From positions 1 through 64,000 of the forward strand of contig JAQSWY010000013.1 in the NCBI GenBank assembly GCA_029266425.1: 64,000 nucleotides of DNA, read 5' to 3'. A model generated the notes under the pieces. The model worked only from the letters and a program-made list of their open reading frames with translations. It was not told the DNA's origin and did no database searches. Shown here one piece after another: positions 10,007-18,890 of this stretch; position 1 is the stretch's first letter; every line of letters starts with the position of its first letter. This DNA is from Xanthobacteraceae bacterium. GTDB taxonomy: Bacteria; Pseudomonadota; Alphaproteobacteria; Rhizobiales; Xanthobacteraceae. A program made the position numbers and the translations under genes.

Positions 10007-11014
10007 TCACTGCTCGGCGCGAAGCCAGCCGTTCCGCTTGTACATTTCCGAGTAGCTGGCCTTGTGTGTGGCGATGAAGGCCTTGAACTCGTCGCCGGTC
10101 AGCACCTTCTGGATCTGCGCGCCGCGCTCGGCATAGGCCTTGAACTCGGGCGCCGCGGCGGCCTTCTTCAGGAGCTCGGTGTAGTAGGCGAGGGCCTCCG
10201 GCGGAACGTTGGCGGCCATCCACACGGTGCGCGGCTGGGCGAAGCTCTTGATGTCGAGGCCGGCCTCATTGCAGGTCGGGACGTCGTTCCACGACTTGCC
10301 GTCGGCGATCACCGTCTTGTCGGCGAGGCGGGTCTCCTCGAACACGCAGAGCGGCTTCTGCACGCCGGCCTTCCACTGCTCGACGCTCTCGCTCGGATTG
10401 TTGACGTTGGCGTCGATATGGCCGCCAGCGACCTGGATCGCCGCCTCGCTGCCGCTCTTGTAGGGGATGTAGGTGAGGTCGACGCCGCCGGCCTGCTCGA
10501 TCAGCGTCATCAGCGTCTCGTCGGCCTCCTTGGCCTTCGCGCCGCCGACCTTGAGCTTGCCGGGGTTTTCCTTGGCCTTGGCGATGAAGCCCTTCACATC
10601 CTCGATGCCGGAGGTCTTCGGGTTCACCCAGAGGACGAAGGGATCGAACACCATGGCGGCGACCGGGGTGAGGTCCTTCCCCGCGTCATAGCTCAGCTTG
10701 GAGGCGAGCGGCAGGACATAGGCGTCCTGCGTGCCGAAATAGAGCTTGTAGGGATCGCCGGGATTGGTCTTGGCGTAGACGAAGGTTTCCGCGCCGCTGC
10801 CGCCGGCCTTGTTGCTGACGATGATCGGGGTGGTGAGCAATTCGTTCTTGCTGAGCGCCGACTGCACAACCCGCGCAAAGGTATCGGTGCCGCCGCCGGG
10901 ACCGGCCGCCGCGACGAATTCCACCGGACGGTTCGGCTTCCACTGGCTCTGCGCGCTCGCCGGCACGATGAGGGCGAGCGAGACGGCAAGCGCGGTCACT
11001 GCGTGTTTCGGCAT
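10007..11014 (-). CDS. tctC: Tripartite tricarboxylate transporter receptor TctC (Bug family)
   Basis: 335 residues from the ATG at 11014, with GGGAGG five bases upstream; a TTG directly before is less well placed. The signal peptide ends VPASAQS. Mature sequence begins WKPNRPVEFVAAAGPGGGTDTFARVVQ, the Bug/TctC carboxylate-binding loop, and continues YIPYKSGSEAAIQVAGGHIDANVNNPSE. It captures an organic acid in the periplasm for TctAB. As first gene after a 277-base upstream region containing a palindrome, it probably heads the six-gene unit. Confidence 0.92.
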   Translation of the reverse strand: MPKHAVTALAVSLALIVPASAQSQWKPNRPVEFVAAAGPGGGTDTFARVVQSALSKNELLTTPIIVSNKAGGSGAETFVYAKTNPGDPYKLYFGTQDAYVLPLASKLSYDAGKDLTPVAAMVFDPFVLWVNPKTSGIEDVKGFIAKAKENPGKLKVGGAKAKEADETLMTLIEQAGGVDLTYIPYKSGSEAAIQVAGGHIDANVNNPSESVEQWKAGVQKPLCVFEETRLADKTVIADGKSWNDVPTCNEAGLDIKSFAQPRTVWMAANVPPEALAYYTELLKKAAAAPEFKAYAERGAQIQKVLTGDEFKAFIATHKASYSEMYKRNGWLRAEQ

Positions 11015-11093
11015 CAAAGCCTCCCTGATGGATGTTCTTGGATTGGCGGTTAGCCAGCTTGTTGCGGCGACCGTAACGCATCAATGATCTCAC

Positions 11094-11109
11094 ATCAATA
11101 ATTATAGAT
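11094..11109. promoter_or_regulatory. Candidate GntR operator upstream of tctCBA unit
   Basis: ATCAATAATTATAGAT is a 16-base palindrome with a single mismatched pair. It lies 80-95 bases before the tctC start codon. Its left 11 bases recur at 7063 ahead of the CoA-transferase gene. AT-rich palindromes of this size are typical of FCD-type GntR sites; assignment to the local GntR protein is inference. Confidence 0.55.
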
Positions 11110-11142
11110 GCGATTTCAAGGGCGGTACTTTCAGCCTAATCA

Positions 11143-11252
11143 GGCGTCATCCCGGTCGCAGAGAAGCGGAAAGCCGGGATCGCGTGCCGAGAGTGCGTCT
11201 CTCTTCCTGCACGCGATCCCGGATCGGCCTTGCGGCCGTCCGGGATGACGCC
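11143..11252. repeat. Interspersed palindromic element, family B copy 1
   Basis: GGCGTCATCCCGG (11143-11155) and CCGGGATGACGCC (11240-11252) are perfect inverted ends. Internal GGGATCGCGTGC and GCACGCGATCCC pair as a second stem. It lies in the gap upstream of tctC. The second copy is inside phnJ at 32306-32412. Confidence 0.9.
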
Positions 11253-11291
11253 TAGCGGGGATGAGTCGGATGACGCGTGAGAAGCCGAGGG

Positions 11292-11789
11292 CTACGCCAG
11301 CAGCCGCGCCAGCCGGTCGTAATTCTCGATCTCGCTGTCGCGTATCTGCGCGGCCAGCACGATGTCGCGTGCTTCCCGGCTCTCATAGGTCATGGTGATG
11401 GTGACCCGGGTGCTGCCGGCGCATTCGTCGAACACCGTGGTGATGACGGCCTCCCCGGGGTACCAGGCAGGCTCGAAGCGCTCGGTCTGGACCAGGCGCT
11501 CCGGCCGCACCACGTCGCGAAAGACGCCGCTCCAGCCGATCTCTTCGCCCGGCGGGCGGCGCATGAGGATGCGATAGGCGCCCCCACGCACCGGGTCGAT
11601 GGCGCAGATGATGAGCGACCGGCCGCCCGGACCCATCCACTGCTTCACGATCCCGGCCTGCGTGAAGGCATCGAACACCCGCTCGCGCGCGGCGTCGAAT
11701 TCACGCTGCATGACGATCTCGCGCGTCCCTTGGGCGAACAGCCTGAGCGTGCCGAGATGCTTGATGGTGGTCGCGCCAGCGTCCGCCAT
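11292..11789 (-). CDS. AHSA1-domain SRPBCC protein
   Basis: 165 residues from the ATG at 11789, 11 bases after the stop of the upstream paralogue; a longer frame to 11840 would overlap that gene. The START/AHSA1 pattern is clear: FDAARERVFDAFTQAGIVKQWMGPGG, RPERLVQTERFEP, and a final helix. Such proteins form a hydrophobic cavity and are of unspecified function (activator of Hsp90 ATPase-like). The pair resembles the small AHSA1 genes usually found behind an ArsR-type regulator, but no such regulator is present here. Confidence 0.85.
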   Translation of the reverse strand: MADAGATTIKHLGTLRLFAQGTREIVMQREFDAARERVFDAFTQAGIVKQWMGPGGRSLIICAIDPVRGGAYRILMRRPPGEEIGWSGVFRDVVRPERLVQTERFEPAWYPGEAVITTVFDECAGSTRVTITMTYESREARDIVLAAQIRDSEIENYDRLARLLA

Positions 11790-11800
11790 GGCCGGCCCCG

Positions 11801-12301
11801 TCAGATCCGGGCGACGAGCGCCGCGAGCTGGTCGGCGCACTGGCCCCAGCCCTCATGGAAGCCCATTTCCTCATGGGCCTTGCGGTCCTCGGCGGTCCAA
11901 TGCCGAGCGACGGCAGTGTAGGTCGTGCCGCCCTTGCCATTGTCCTTCAGCGTGATGATGCCGGTGAAGAACGGCTTTGCGGAGGGCCTCCAGGCGGAGT
12001 CGAAGGCGTCGGTGAAGACGATGCGCTCATTGGGCACGACTTCGAGATAGACGCCGTGCATCGGCATGTCGGTCCCGTCGGGCCCGCGCATCACGATGAA
12101 GCTGTTGCCGCCGGAACGGGGGTCGATCTCGACCACGGGCGTCGTATAGGGGAGCGGCGCGAACCACTGCTTCAGCAGCTCCGGTTCGGTCCAGGCACGG
12201 AAGATCTTCCCGCGCGGCGCGTCGATCTCGCGGGTGAGCACGAGGTCGCGCTCGGCGTCGAGGGTGGTTTGAGGATTGGCGGCATCAGTCACGGTCGTCA
12301 T
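11801..12301 (-). CDS. AHSA1-domain SRPBCC protein
   Basis: 166 residues. It starts TREIDAPRGKIFRAWTEPELLKQWF, then MHGVYLEVVPNERIVFTDAF and a C-terminal helix GFHEGWGQCADQLAALVA, the AHSA1 layout. First gene of a two-gene unit with the neighbouring paralogue. The family binds hydrophobic ligands; the ligand is unknown. The intergenic gap behind it (12302-12531) carries a family A repeat. Confidence 0.87.
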   Translation of the reverse strand: MTTVTDAANPQTTLDAERDLVLTREIDAPRGKIFRAWTEPELLKQWFAPLPYTTPVVEIDPRSGGNSFIVMRGPDGTDMPMHGVYLEVVPNERIVFTDAFDSAWRPSAKPFFTGIITLKDNGKGGTTYTAVARHWTAEDRKAHEEMGFHEGWGQCADQLAALVARI

Positions 12302-12414
12302 CGTGTCCTCCTTGGGCAGCTTCCCACTAAGGACGAACGAGATGCCGCCATCCCGACATAGTCGACACGATTTCGACAGTGGGATGACGTTGGGGGAGGG
12401 AGGTGTGCTGTGGG

Positions 12415-12515
12415 AGCATCCTTCGAGGCCGCCATTGGCGGCACCTCAGGATGAGGTCGTTCTTAAAGGATGAACCTCATCCTGAGGTGCGAGCGAAGCG
12501 AGCCTCGAAGGTTGC
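12415..12515. repeat. Interspersed palindromic element, family A copy 2
   Basis: GCATCCTTCGAGGC at the left is inverted as GCCTCGAAGGTTGC at the right (one mismatch); internal CACCTCAGGATGAGG pairs with CCTCATCCTGAGGTG. It lies between the AHSA1 gene start and the end of the GntR gene at 12532, occupying most of that gap. Confidence 0.88.
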
Positions 12516-12531
12516 TGAAGCCGAGCGAGTT

Positions 12532-13218
12532 CTACTCCGCCGCCTGCTTGCCGCGCTCGGCGAGCGATTCGTGCACCATCCCCGCCTTGTGGCGCAGGTG
12601 CTCCTTCAATATCGCGCCGAGCCGGGCGCCGTCGCGGGCGCGCAGGGCCACCATCATCTGCTCATGGTCCTCGACGGCCTCGCGCCAGCGCTCGGAGGAC
12701 TTCTGCGCGATGAAGCGCACCGCATGGATGCGCACCATCAGCGTCTGGTACATCTGGGTCAGTGCGCTGTTGGCGGCAATCTCGAAGAAGGCCTCGTGAA
12801 TCTGCCGGTTCAGCCTGTAATAGCCGGCCGAATCGCCGCGGCGATAATCATCGACCATGGCGGCGTGCATCCCCTCCAGCCGGGCGACATCCTCCGGCGT
12901 CGCGCGGGCGCAAGCGGCCTCTCCCGCCACCATCTCCAGCGCGCCCATGATCGGAAACAGCTCGTCGACCTCGCCCGGCGTGATGCGGGCGACGCTGGCG
13001 CCGCGGTTCGGCGAGAGGATCAGAAGCCCCTCATTCGCCAGCACCTTCAACGCTTCGCGCAGCGGCGTGCGGGAGACGCCAAAGCGCGAGCACAGCATCT
13101 GCTCCGAGATCTTGTCGCCGGGCTTCAACTCACCGCGCATCAGCATGTCGCGCAACTGCGCGGCGAGTTCGCCGTGCAAGCTGCGGCGCGGGATGATGGC
13201 GGTGTCCGACATGGCCAT
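12532..13218 (-). CDS. GntR-family regulator, FCD subfamily
   Basis: 228 residues from the ATG at 13218, with CGAGG eight bases upstream. Winged helix CSRFGVSRTPLREALKVLANEG, then an FCD effector domain (MHAAMVDD, HEAFFEIAANS, DHEQMMVALRARDGARLG). About half of its residues match the GntR at 7121, so the two are paralogues serving two transporter modules. It follows the aminotransferase gene on the same strand and probably controls the divergent aminotransferase/dehydrogenase promoter region and the second tctCBA. FCD regulators commonly sense small carboxylic acids. Confidence 0.9.
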   Translation of the reverse strand: MAMSDTAIIPRRSLHGELAAQLRDMLMRGELKPGDKISEQMLCSRFGVSRTPLREALKVLANEGLLILSPNRGASVARITPGEVDELFPIMGALEMVAGEAACARATPEDVARLEGMHAAMVDDYRRGDSAGYYRLNRQIHEAFFEIAANSALTQMYQTLMVRIHAVRFIAQKSSERWREAVEDHEQMMVALRARDGARLGAILKEHLRHKAGMVHESLAERGKQAAE

Positions 13219-13338
13219 TCGGTAGACCTCGGGGCAAATCACTCGGGGGAGAGTCACTCTGGGCAAGTCAACTCGGGGAAAAGATTCACCCCTAGATTGC
13301 TCCCGCCAGCAGGTTTGGCAAGCCGGCGGTGCTTCTCC

Positions 13339-14547
13339 TCATTCCGCTGCGGCACGCAGCGGGCTGGCGGCGCATTCGGTGAGGTAATTAATTGCCGCCT
13401 GGACGCCCCCTTGGCGATGCGGCACGCCGGCGACCGACAGCCCCATCTCGACGCCGGCGAGCGCACCGAGGATGGTGAGGTCGTTGGTGTCGCCGAGATG
13501 GCCGATGCGGAACACGCGGCCGGCGAGCTTGGTGAGGCCGGTGCCGAGCGACATGTCGAAATGCGCGAGCGTCTTCTCGCGGAAGGCGTCGGCGTCATGG
13601 CCGTCCGGCATCATGACCGCAGTCAGCGAGGAAGAGTAGTATTTCGGCTCACGGCAGAGGATCTCGAGTCCCCAGGCGCGCACCGCGCGCCGCGTCGCCT
13701 CGGCATGGCGGTCATGGCGGGCGAAGACGTTCTCCAGCCCTTCCTCGTGCAGCATATCGATCGCTTCGGCGAGGCCGTAGAGCAGGTTGGTGCCGGGCGT
13801 ATAGGGGAAGAAGCCGCGCTCGTTGTGCGGCAGCATCTCTTCCCACGACCAGAACAGCTTGGGCGACTTCGAGGCCTTGGCGGCGGCGAGCGCCTTGGGC
13901 GAGAGTGCGTTGAACGACAGGCCCGGCGGCAGCATCAGGCCCTTCTGCGAGCCCGAGACGGTGACATCGACGCCCCATTCGTCGTGGCGATAATCGATCG
14001 AGGCAAGCGAGGAGATGGTGTCGACCAGGAACAGCGCCGGGTGGCCGGCGGCGTCGATCGCCTTGCGCACCTCGTCGATGCGGGTGATGCACCCGGTCGA
14101 GGTCTCGTTGTGCACCACGCAGACCGCCTTGATCTCGTGGTTCTTGTCCGCGCGCAGCCGGGCCTCGATCTGCGCGGCATCCGCGCCGATGCGCCAGTCG
14201 GAGGCGATGAATTCGGGAACGATGCCGAGCTTGGTCGCCATGTTCTTCCACAGCGTGGCGAAATGGCCGGTCTCGAACATCAGCACCTTGTCGCCGGGGG
14301 AGAGCACATTGACGAGCGCGGCCTCCCAGGCTCCGGTGCCGGAGGCGGGATAGATGATGACGGGGTTGGCGGTCTTGAAGATCGACTTCATGCCGTCCAG
14401 CACGCGGCGGCCGAGTTTCTGGAATTCCGGGCCGCGATGGTCGATCGTCGGCATGTCCATTGCCCGCAGGATGCGGTCGGGCACCGGCGTCGGCCCCGGA
14501 ATCTGCAGGAAGTGGCGCCCGGCGACACGGGCGGCATTGCTGGACAT
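13339..14547 (-). CDS. Serine-glyoxylate / alanine-glyoxylate-type aminotransferase
   Basis: 402 residues from the ATG at 14547, with GGAGG five bases upstream; an in-frame extension to 14634 has no ribosome site. It is a PLP class-V aminotransferase: FLQIPGPTPVPDRILRAM at the start, YPASGTGAWEAALVN, HNETSTGCITRID, and VSGSQKGLMLPPG with the Schiff-base lysine. The family converts glyoxylate to glycine using serine or alanine. It is divergent from a dehydrogenase that would yield 2-oxoacids such as glyoxylate, and the GlcG-like gene downstream fits. The exact donor is not decided by sequence. Confidence 0.88.
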   Translation of the reverse strand: MSSNAARVAGRHFLQIPGPTPVPDRILRAMDMPTIDHRGPEFQKLGRRVLDGMKSIFKTANPVIIYPASGTGAWEAALVNVLSPGDKVLMFETGHFATLWKNMATKLGIVPEFIASDWRIGADAAQIEARLRADKNHEIKAVCVVHNETSTGCITRIDEVRKAIDAAGHPALFLVDTISSLASIDYRHDEWGVDVTVSGSQKGLMLPPGLSFNALSPKALAAAKASKSPKLFWSWEEMLPHNERGFFPYTPGTNLLYGLAEAIDMLHEEGLENVFARHDRHAEATRRAVRAWGLEILCREPKYYSSSLTAVMMPDGHDADAFREKTLAHFDMSLGTGLTKLAGRVFRIGHLGDTNDLTILGALAGVEMGLSVAGVPHRQGGVQAAINYLTECAASPLRAAAE

Positions 14548-14599
14548 AGGATCCTCCATCGACGGCATGCGCGTTGACCATCGGTTATGGTCTTGCCGA

Positions 14600-14632
14600 A
14601 ATGAATTATGAATGCAAAATTCAGTCAAGTCC
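14600..14632. promoter_or_regulatory. Candidate regulatory AT-rich motifs in divergent promoter region
   Basis: The 137-base gap between the aminotransferase and the dehydrogenase genes contains AATGAATTATGAATGC and, close by, AAAATTCA. The AATGAATT core recurs twice upstream of tctC at 17685 and 17734. This suggests one regulator, probably the GntR protein at 12532, for all three transcripts. Confidence 0.4.
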
Positions 14633-14684
14633 ATTTGCGTCGGCGGGACGCATTAGTGGACGCAAACGGGTGAGGGAGGAAAGC

Positions 14685-17657
14685 ATGGCGGCACGGCTGG
14701 CGCCGGGACTGGAACGGCGTCTGAGGTCGGAGATGACCGGCGACGTGCTGTTCGACCGCTTCAGCCGCGGCCGCTACGCGACCGACGCGTCCTTCTACCA
14801 GATCATGCCGATGGGCGTGGTGGTGCCGCGCACCGTGGACGAGGCCGAGCGCGCCATCGCGCTTGCCCGCAGCGAGGGCATTCCGGTGCTGCCGCGCGGC
14901 GGCGGCACCTCACAATGCGGGCAGACCATCAATGAGGCGCTGGTGGTCGACGGCTCGAAACATCTCAACCGCATCCTGGAGCTCGACATTGACGCGCAGC
15001 GCTGCGTGGTCGAGCCGGGCATCGTGCTCGACGACCTCAATGCGCAATTGAAGAAGCACGGGCTGTGGTTTCCGGTCGATGTCTCCACCGCGAGCCGCGC
15101 CACCATTGGCGGCATGGCGGGCAATAATAGCTGCGGCGGGCGTTCGCTGCGCTACGGCACCATGCGCGACAATGTCGTGTCGATCGATGCCGTGTTGGCC
15201 GACGGGGCGAAGGCGCATTTCGGCCGGGTCGACCACAATCTCTCTGAGCTGCCGGCCGATTCGCCGCTCGCCCCACTTGCCCGCGACCTGCTGGCGCTCG
15301 GCGGGCGTGAGGCTCTCGAGATTGCTGCGCGCTTTCCAAAGGTCCAGCGCCGGGTCGGCGGCTATAATCTCGATGCGCTGGTGCCCAATCCGGGCGGCTA
15401 CAATCTCGCCCATCTGCTCGTCGGCTCGGAAGGCACGCTCGCCTATTCCACGAAGATCGAGCTGAAGCTCTGGCCCCTGATCGGCAGGAAGGTGCTCGGC
15501 GCCTGCCATTTCGGCAGCTTCTATGCGGCGATGGATGCCGCCCAGCACCTCGTGAAGCTGAAGCCGATCGCGGTGGAGCTGGTGGATGCGACGCTGCTGA
15601 AGCTCGCCAGCGAGATCGCCATGTTCCGCCCGACGCTGGAGCGTTTCGTGCGTGGCCAGCCGGAGGCGATCCTGCTCGTCGAGTTCGCCGAGGATGACGA
15701 TGAGAACGAGCGCCGCCTGAAGCTCCTCACGGAAGCGATGGGTGATCTCGGCTTCGGCTGGGACAAGGCCGGCGCCAAATGGGGCGGGGTGGTCGACATA
15801 CGCGATGCCGGATTGCAGGCGGCGATCGCCGACGTGCGCACGTCCGGGCTCAACATCATGATGTCGATGAAGGATGCCGGAAAGCCGGTCTCCTTCGTCG
15901 AGGATTGCGCGGTGCCGCTGGAGCACCTCGCCGACTACACCGACCGGTTGACCCAGGTGTTCGAGAAGCACGGCACCAAAGGCACCTGGTACGCCCACGC
16001 TTCCGAGGGGTGCCTTCATGTGCGCCCGGTGCTCAATCTCCGCCTCGAGAAGGACGTCAAGGCGATGCGCGCCATCGCCGAGGACGCGTTCGCCATGGTG
16101 CGCGAATACAAGGGCTCGCATTCCGGCGAGCATGGCGACGGCATGGTCCGCTCGGAGTTCCACGAGCCGATGTTCGGCTCTCGCCTCGTGCGCGCGTTCG
16201 AAGAGGTGAAGGACCGCTTCGATCCGAAGGGCCTCTACAATCCGGGCAAGATCGTCCACCCGCCGAAGTTCGATGACCGCACGTTGTTCCGCTACGCCCC
16301 GAACTATCGCGTCGAGAAGCTGGATGCGGCGCTCGACTGGGCCGGCTATTCCGGCGCCGGCGGCGGCCTGCAAGGCGCCATCGAGATGTGCAACAACAAC
16401 GGCGCCTGTCGGAAGGCCGCGGGCGGCGTGATGTGCCCGAGCTACCGCGTCACCCGCGACGAGCGCGACGTCACGCGCGGGCGGGCCAATACGCTGCGGC
16501 TCGCCATTTCTGGCCAGCTCGGCCCGGATGCGCTCGCCTCCGACGAGATGATGGAGACGTTGAAGCTCTGCGTCTCCTGCAAGGGCTGCCGGCGCGAATG
16601 CCCGACCGGCGTCGACATGGCGAAGATGAAGATCGAGGCGCTGGCGGCGCGGGTGAAGGCGAGGGGGCTTACGCTGCACCAGCGTCTGGTCGCCTGGCTG
16701 CCGCGTTATGCCCGCCTCGCCTCCAGGGTAGCGTGGCTGATGAACCTGCGCGACCGGATGCCCGGTGCGGCGGCGCTGTCGGAGAAGATCGCGCAGTTCA
16801 GCGCGCGGCGCTCCTTGCCGCGCTGGCGCGGCGACGCCTTCCGCGAGGAGGCCACCGTGTTCGGTCCCGAAGGCGGGCGCGAGGTGGTGCTTTTCGCGGA
16901 TACGTTCAATCGCTGGTTCGAGCGGGAGAATGTCGACGCGAGCTTGAGCGTGCTCACCGCCGCCGGCTATCGGGTCCATATGCCGGCCCCACGGGATGGC
17001 GCCAAGCGTGCGCTGTGCTGCGGGCGCACCTTCCTGTCCGCCGGCCTCGTCGATGAGGCGCGGGCGGAGGCACGGCGCATAATTGAGACCTATGCCCCGT
17101 TCGTGGCCCGCGGCGTGCCGGTGGTCGGGCTGGAGCCGAGCTGCCTGCTCGCCTTCCGCGACGAACTGCCCTCGCTCATCCCCGGTGAAGAGACGCAGCG
17201 GCTCGCCGCTCACGCGCTGCTGATCGAGGAGTTCCTCGCCCGCGAGGCCGAGGCGGGCCGGTTGACACTGCCTCTCGGGCCGGTCGGCGAGCGCGCGCTG
17301 CTGCACGGCCACTGCCACCAGAAAAGCTTCGGCGTGATGGGCGCGGTGGAGAAGACGCTACGGCTCATTCCGGGCCTCACGGTGGAGACGGTGGAATCGA
17401 GCTGCTGCGGCATGGCCGGGGCCTTCGGCTATCATGCGGAGACCATCGACGTCTCGCTGGCCATGGCCGAGATCTCGCTGCTGCCGGCGGTGCGCAAGGC
17501 CGAGCCTGGCACGCTGGTGGTCGCCGACGGCACCTCGTGCCGGCACCAGATCCACGACGGCGCGCAGCGCGAGGCCGTCCATGTGGTGCGCGTGCTGGAG
17601 GCGAGCGTCGCCGCCGCGCGCGCAGCGGTTCCGCAGCATCTCGAAGCGGCGGAGTAG
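14685..17657 (+). CDS. Fused FAD/Fe-S D-2-hydroxyacid dehydrogenase (GlcD-GlcF/YdiJ-like)
   Basis: 990 residues from the ATG at 14685, preceded by GAGGGAGGAA. Residues ~35-260 are a PCMH-type FAD domain (GIPVLPRGGGTSQCG; GGMAGNNSCGG), ~270-560 an FAD-oxidase C-terminal domain, ~565-645 an iron-sulfur region (CVSCKGCRRECPTG, Cys ~629, 632, 635, 639), and ~700-980 a CCG-type cysteine-rich domain (HGHCHQKSF near 874, ESSCCGMAG near 905). It oxidises a D-2-hydroxyacid (glycolate, D-lactate or D-2-hydroxyglutarate) and passes electrons to the respiratory chain. The fused length resembles YdiJ. The neighbouring glyoxylate aminotransferase and GlcG-like gene favour glycolate or a related acid. Confidence 0.9.
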   Translation: MAARLAPGLERRLRSEMTGDVLFDRFSRGRYATDASFYQIMPMGVVVPRTVDEAERAIALARSEGIPVLPRGGGTSQCGQTINEALVVDGSKHLNRILELDIDAQRCVVEPGIVLDDLNAQLKKHGLWFPVDVSTASRATIGGMAGNNSCGGRSLRYGTMRDNVVSIDAVLADGAKAHFGRVDHNLSELPADSPLAPLARDLLALGGREALEIAARFPKVQRRVGGYNLDALVPNPGGYNLAHLLVGSEGTLAYSTKIELKLWPLIGRKVLGACHFGSFYAAMDAAQHLVKLKPIAVELVDATLLKLASEIAMFRPTLERFVRGQPEAILLVEFAEDDDENERRLKLLTEAMGDLGFGWDKAGAKWGGVVDIRDAGLQAAIADVRTSGLNIMMSMKDAGKPVSFVEDCAVPLEHLADYTDRLTQVFEKHGTKGTWYAHASEGCLHVRPVLNLRLEKDVKAMRAIAEDAFAMVREYKGSHSGEHGDGMVRSEFHEPMFGSRLVRAFEEVKDRFDPKGLYNPGKIVHPPKFDDRTLFRYAPNYRVEKLDAALDWAGYSGAGGGLQGAIEMCNNNGACRKAAGGVMCPSYRVTRDERDVTRGRANTLRLAISGQLGPDALASDEMMETLKLCVSCKGCRRECPTGVDMAKMKIEALAARVKARGLTLHQRLVAWLPRYARLASRVAWLMNLRDRMPGAAALSEKIAQFSARRSLPRWRGDAFREEATVFGPEGGREVVLFADTFNRWFERENVDASLSVLTAAGYRVHMPAPRDGAKRALCCGRTFLSAGLVDEARAEARRIIETYAPFVARGVPVVGLEPSCLLAFRDELPSLIPGEETQRLAAHALLIEEFLAREAEAGRLTLPLGPVGERALLHGHCHQKSFGVMGAVEKTLRLIPGLTVETVESSCCGMAGAFGYHAETIDVSLAMAEISLLPAVRKAEPGTLVVADGTSCRHQIHDGAQREAVHVVRVLEASVAAARAAVPQHLEAAE

Positions 17658-17728
17658 AAACGCCTCGGCTGAACTTTCGGCAGCAATGAATTCCACGTGG
17701 AAGGGGATTGATCCGATCCGAGGTAGAT

Positions 17729-17750
17729 TGCATAATGAATTCATAACGCA
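17729..17750. promoter_or_regulatory. Candidate operator palindrome upstream of second tctC
   Basis: The perfect 10-base palindrome ATGAATTCAT (17735-17744) sits inside a longer imperfect one flanked by TTGCATA and TAACGCAA. It lies about 75 bases before the tctC start. An AATGAATTC copy is at 17685. The same core appears at 14600 in the divergent promoter region. Confidence 0.5.
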
Positions 17751-17816
17751 AAAAAGACGCCTGGAAACGCCGGAACCTCCGCGCAGCCGGAGGACCCATC
17801 AAGAGAGGAAAAGATC

Positions 17817-18827
17817 ATGCTCAAGGGATCCGTCCTGGGGCGCGCCGCCGTGCTCGCGGCCTGCTTCTCCAGCCTTGCCGTCTTCCCCGCGCTCGCCGCC
17901 TGGGCGCCGACCAAGCCGATTGAGATCATCGTGCCGGCAGGCGCCGGCGGCGCCTCCGACCAGATGGCGCGGATGATCCAGGCCGCCGTGCAGAACAACA
18001 AGCTGGCACCGGTGCCGGTGGTCGTCACGCTGAAGGGCGGCGCCAATGGCGGCGAGGGGCTGATGGACATGCTCGCCAGCCCCGGCGACCCCTACAAGTT
18101 CGTCATCTCCAACTCCGCCATCTACACACTCCCGATCGCCAACAAGCTGCCGTTCGACTGGCGCAAGCTGACGCCGGTCGGCATCATGGCGTTCGACAAT
18201 TTCGTGTTGTGGGTGCCGGCCGACGCGCCGTACAAGACCGCGCAGGACCTCGTCGCGGCCATGAAGCAGCAGCCGGCGGGCGCGCTGAAAATGGGCGGCA
18301 CCGGCTCCAAGCGCGAGGACCACATCCTCACCGCCGCCATCGAGCGCCTCGCCGGGGTGAAGTTCAGCTACATCCCCTACAAGTCCGGCGGCGAGGCGGC
18401 GACGCAGCTGGTGGGGAACCACATCCAGGTCAACGTCAACAACCCCTCCGAGAACGTTGCCGTGTGGCGCGCCGGGCAGGTGAAGGCGTTGTGCGTGTTC
18501 GACGCCGAACCGATGAACTATCCGACCAAGGTCACCAACGACCAGTCCTGGAAGGACATCCCGACCTGCAAGTCGCAGGGCATCGACTTCAACTGGATTA
18601 TGCTCCGCGCCGTGTTCCTGCCGGCGGGCGTCACTGCCGACCAGACCGCCTTCTACTCGGATCTCGTGAAGAAGATCGCGCAGACGACCGAGTTCAAGGA
18701 GTACATGGAAAAGCAGGCGCTGAAGCCTTCCGACCTGATGGCCGCGGACATGGTCAAGTTCCTGGAGAAGGACGAGGCCGTCTACAAGGACCTGATGACC
18801 CAGGCCGGCTTCGTCGCCACCAATTGA
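17817..18827 (+). CDS. tctC: Tripartite tricarboxylate transporter receptor TctC (Bug family)
   Basis: 336 residues. The signal peptide ends near FPALAAW. The Bug signature reads PIEIIVPAGAGGASDQMARMIQ, with YIPYKSGGEAATQLVGNHIQVNVNNPSEN further in. GAGAGGAAAAG precedes the ATG. It is the periplasmic receptor of the second transporter and begins 159 bases after the dehydrogenase stop, so it may have its own promoter. The gene set around it predicts a 2-hydroxy- or 2-oxo-acid ligand such as glycolate or lactate. Confidence 0.92.
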   Translation: MLKGSVLGRAAVLAACFSSLAVFPALAAWAPTKPIEIIVPAGAGGASDQMARMIQAAVQNNKLAPVPVVVTLKGGANGGEGLMDMLASPGDPYKFVISNSAIYTLPIANKLPFDWRKLTPVGIMAFDNFVLWVPADAPYKTAQDLVAAMKQQPAGALKMGGTGSKREDHILTAAIERLAGVKFSYIPYKSGGEAATQLVGNHIQVNVNNPSENVAVWRAGQVKALCVFDAEPMNYPTKVTNDQSWKDIPTCKSQGIDFNWIMLRAVFLPAGVTADQTAFYSDLVKKIAQTTEFKEYMEKQALKPSDLMAADMVKFLEKDEAVYKDLMTQAGFVATN

Positions 18828-18890
18828 CGGCATGAAGGGCCGGCGGCGTCGCACGCCGCCGGCCACCCGACACGCTTTCCGGAGCTTCCC

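Noticed and set aside
14910-17318. An 802-residue antisense frame over the FAD/Fe-S dehydrogenase
   Set aside because: Shadow of a gene with complete domain signatures; no ribosome site or family motif.
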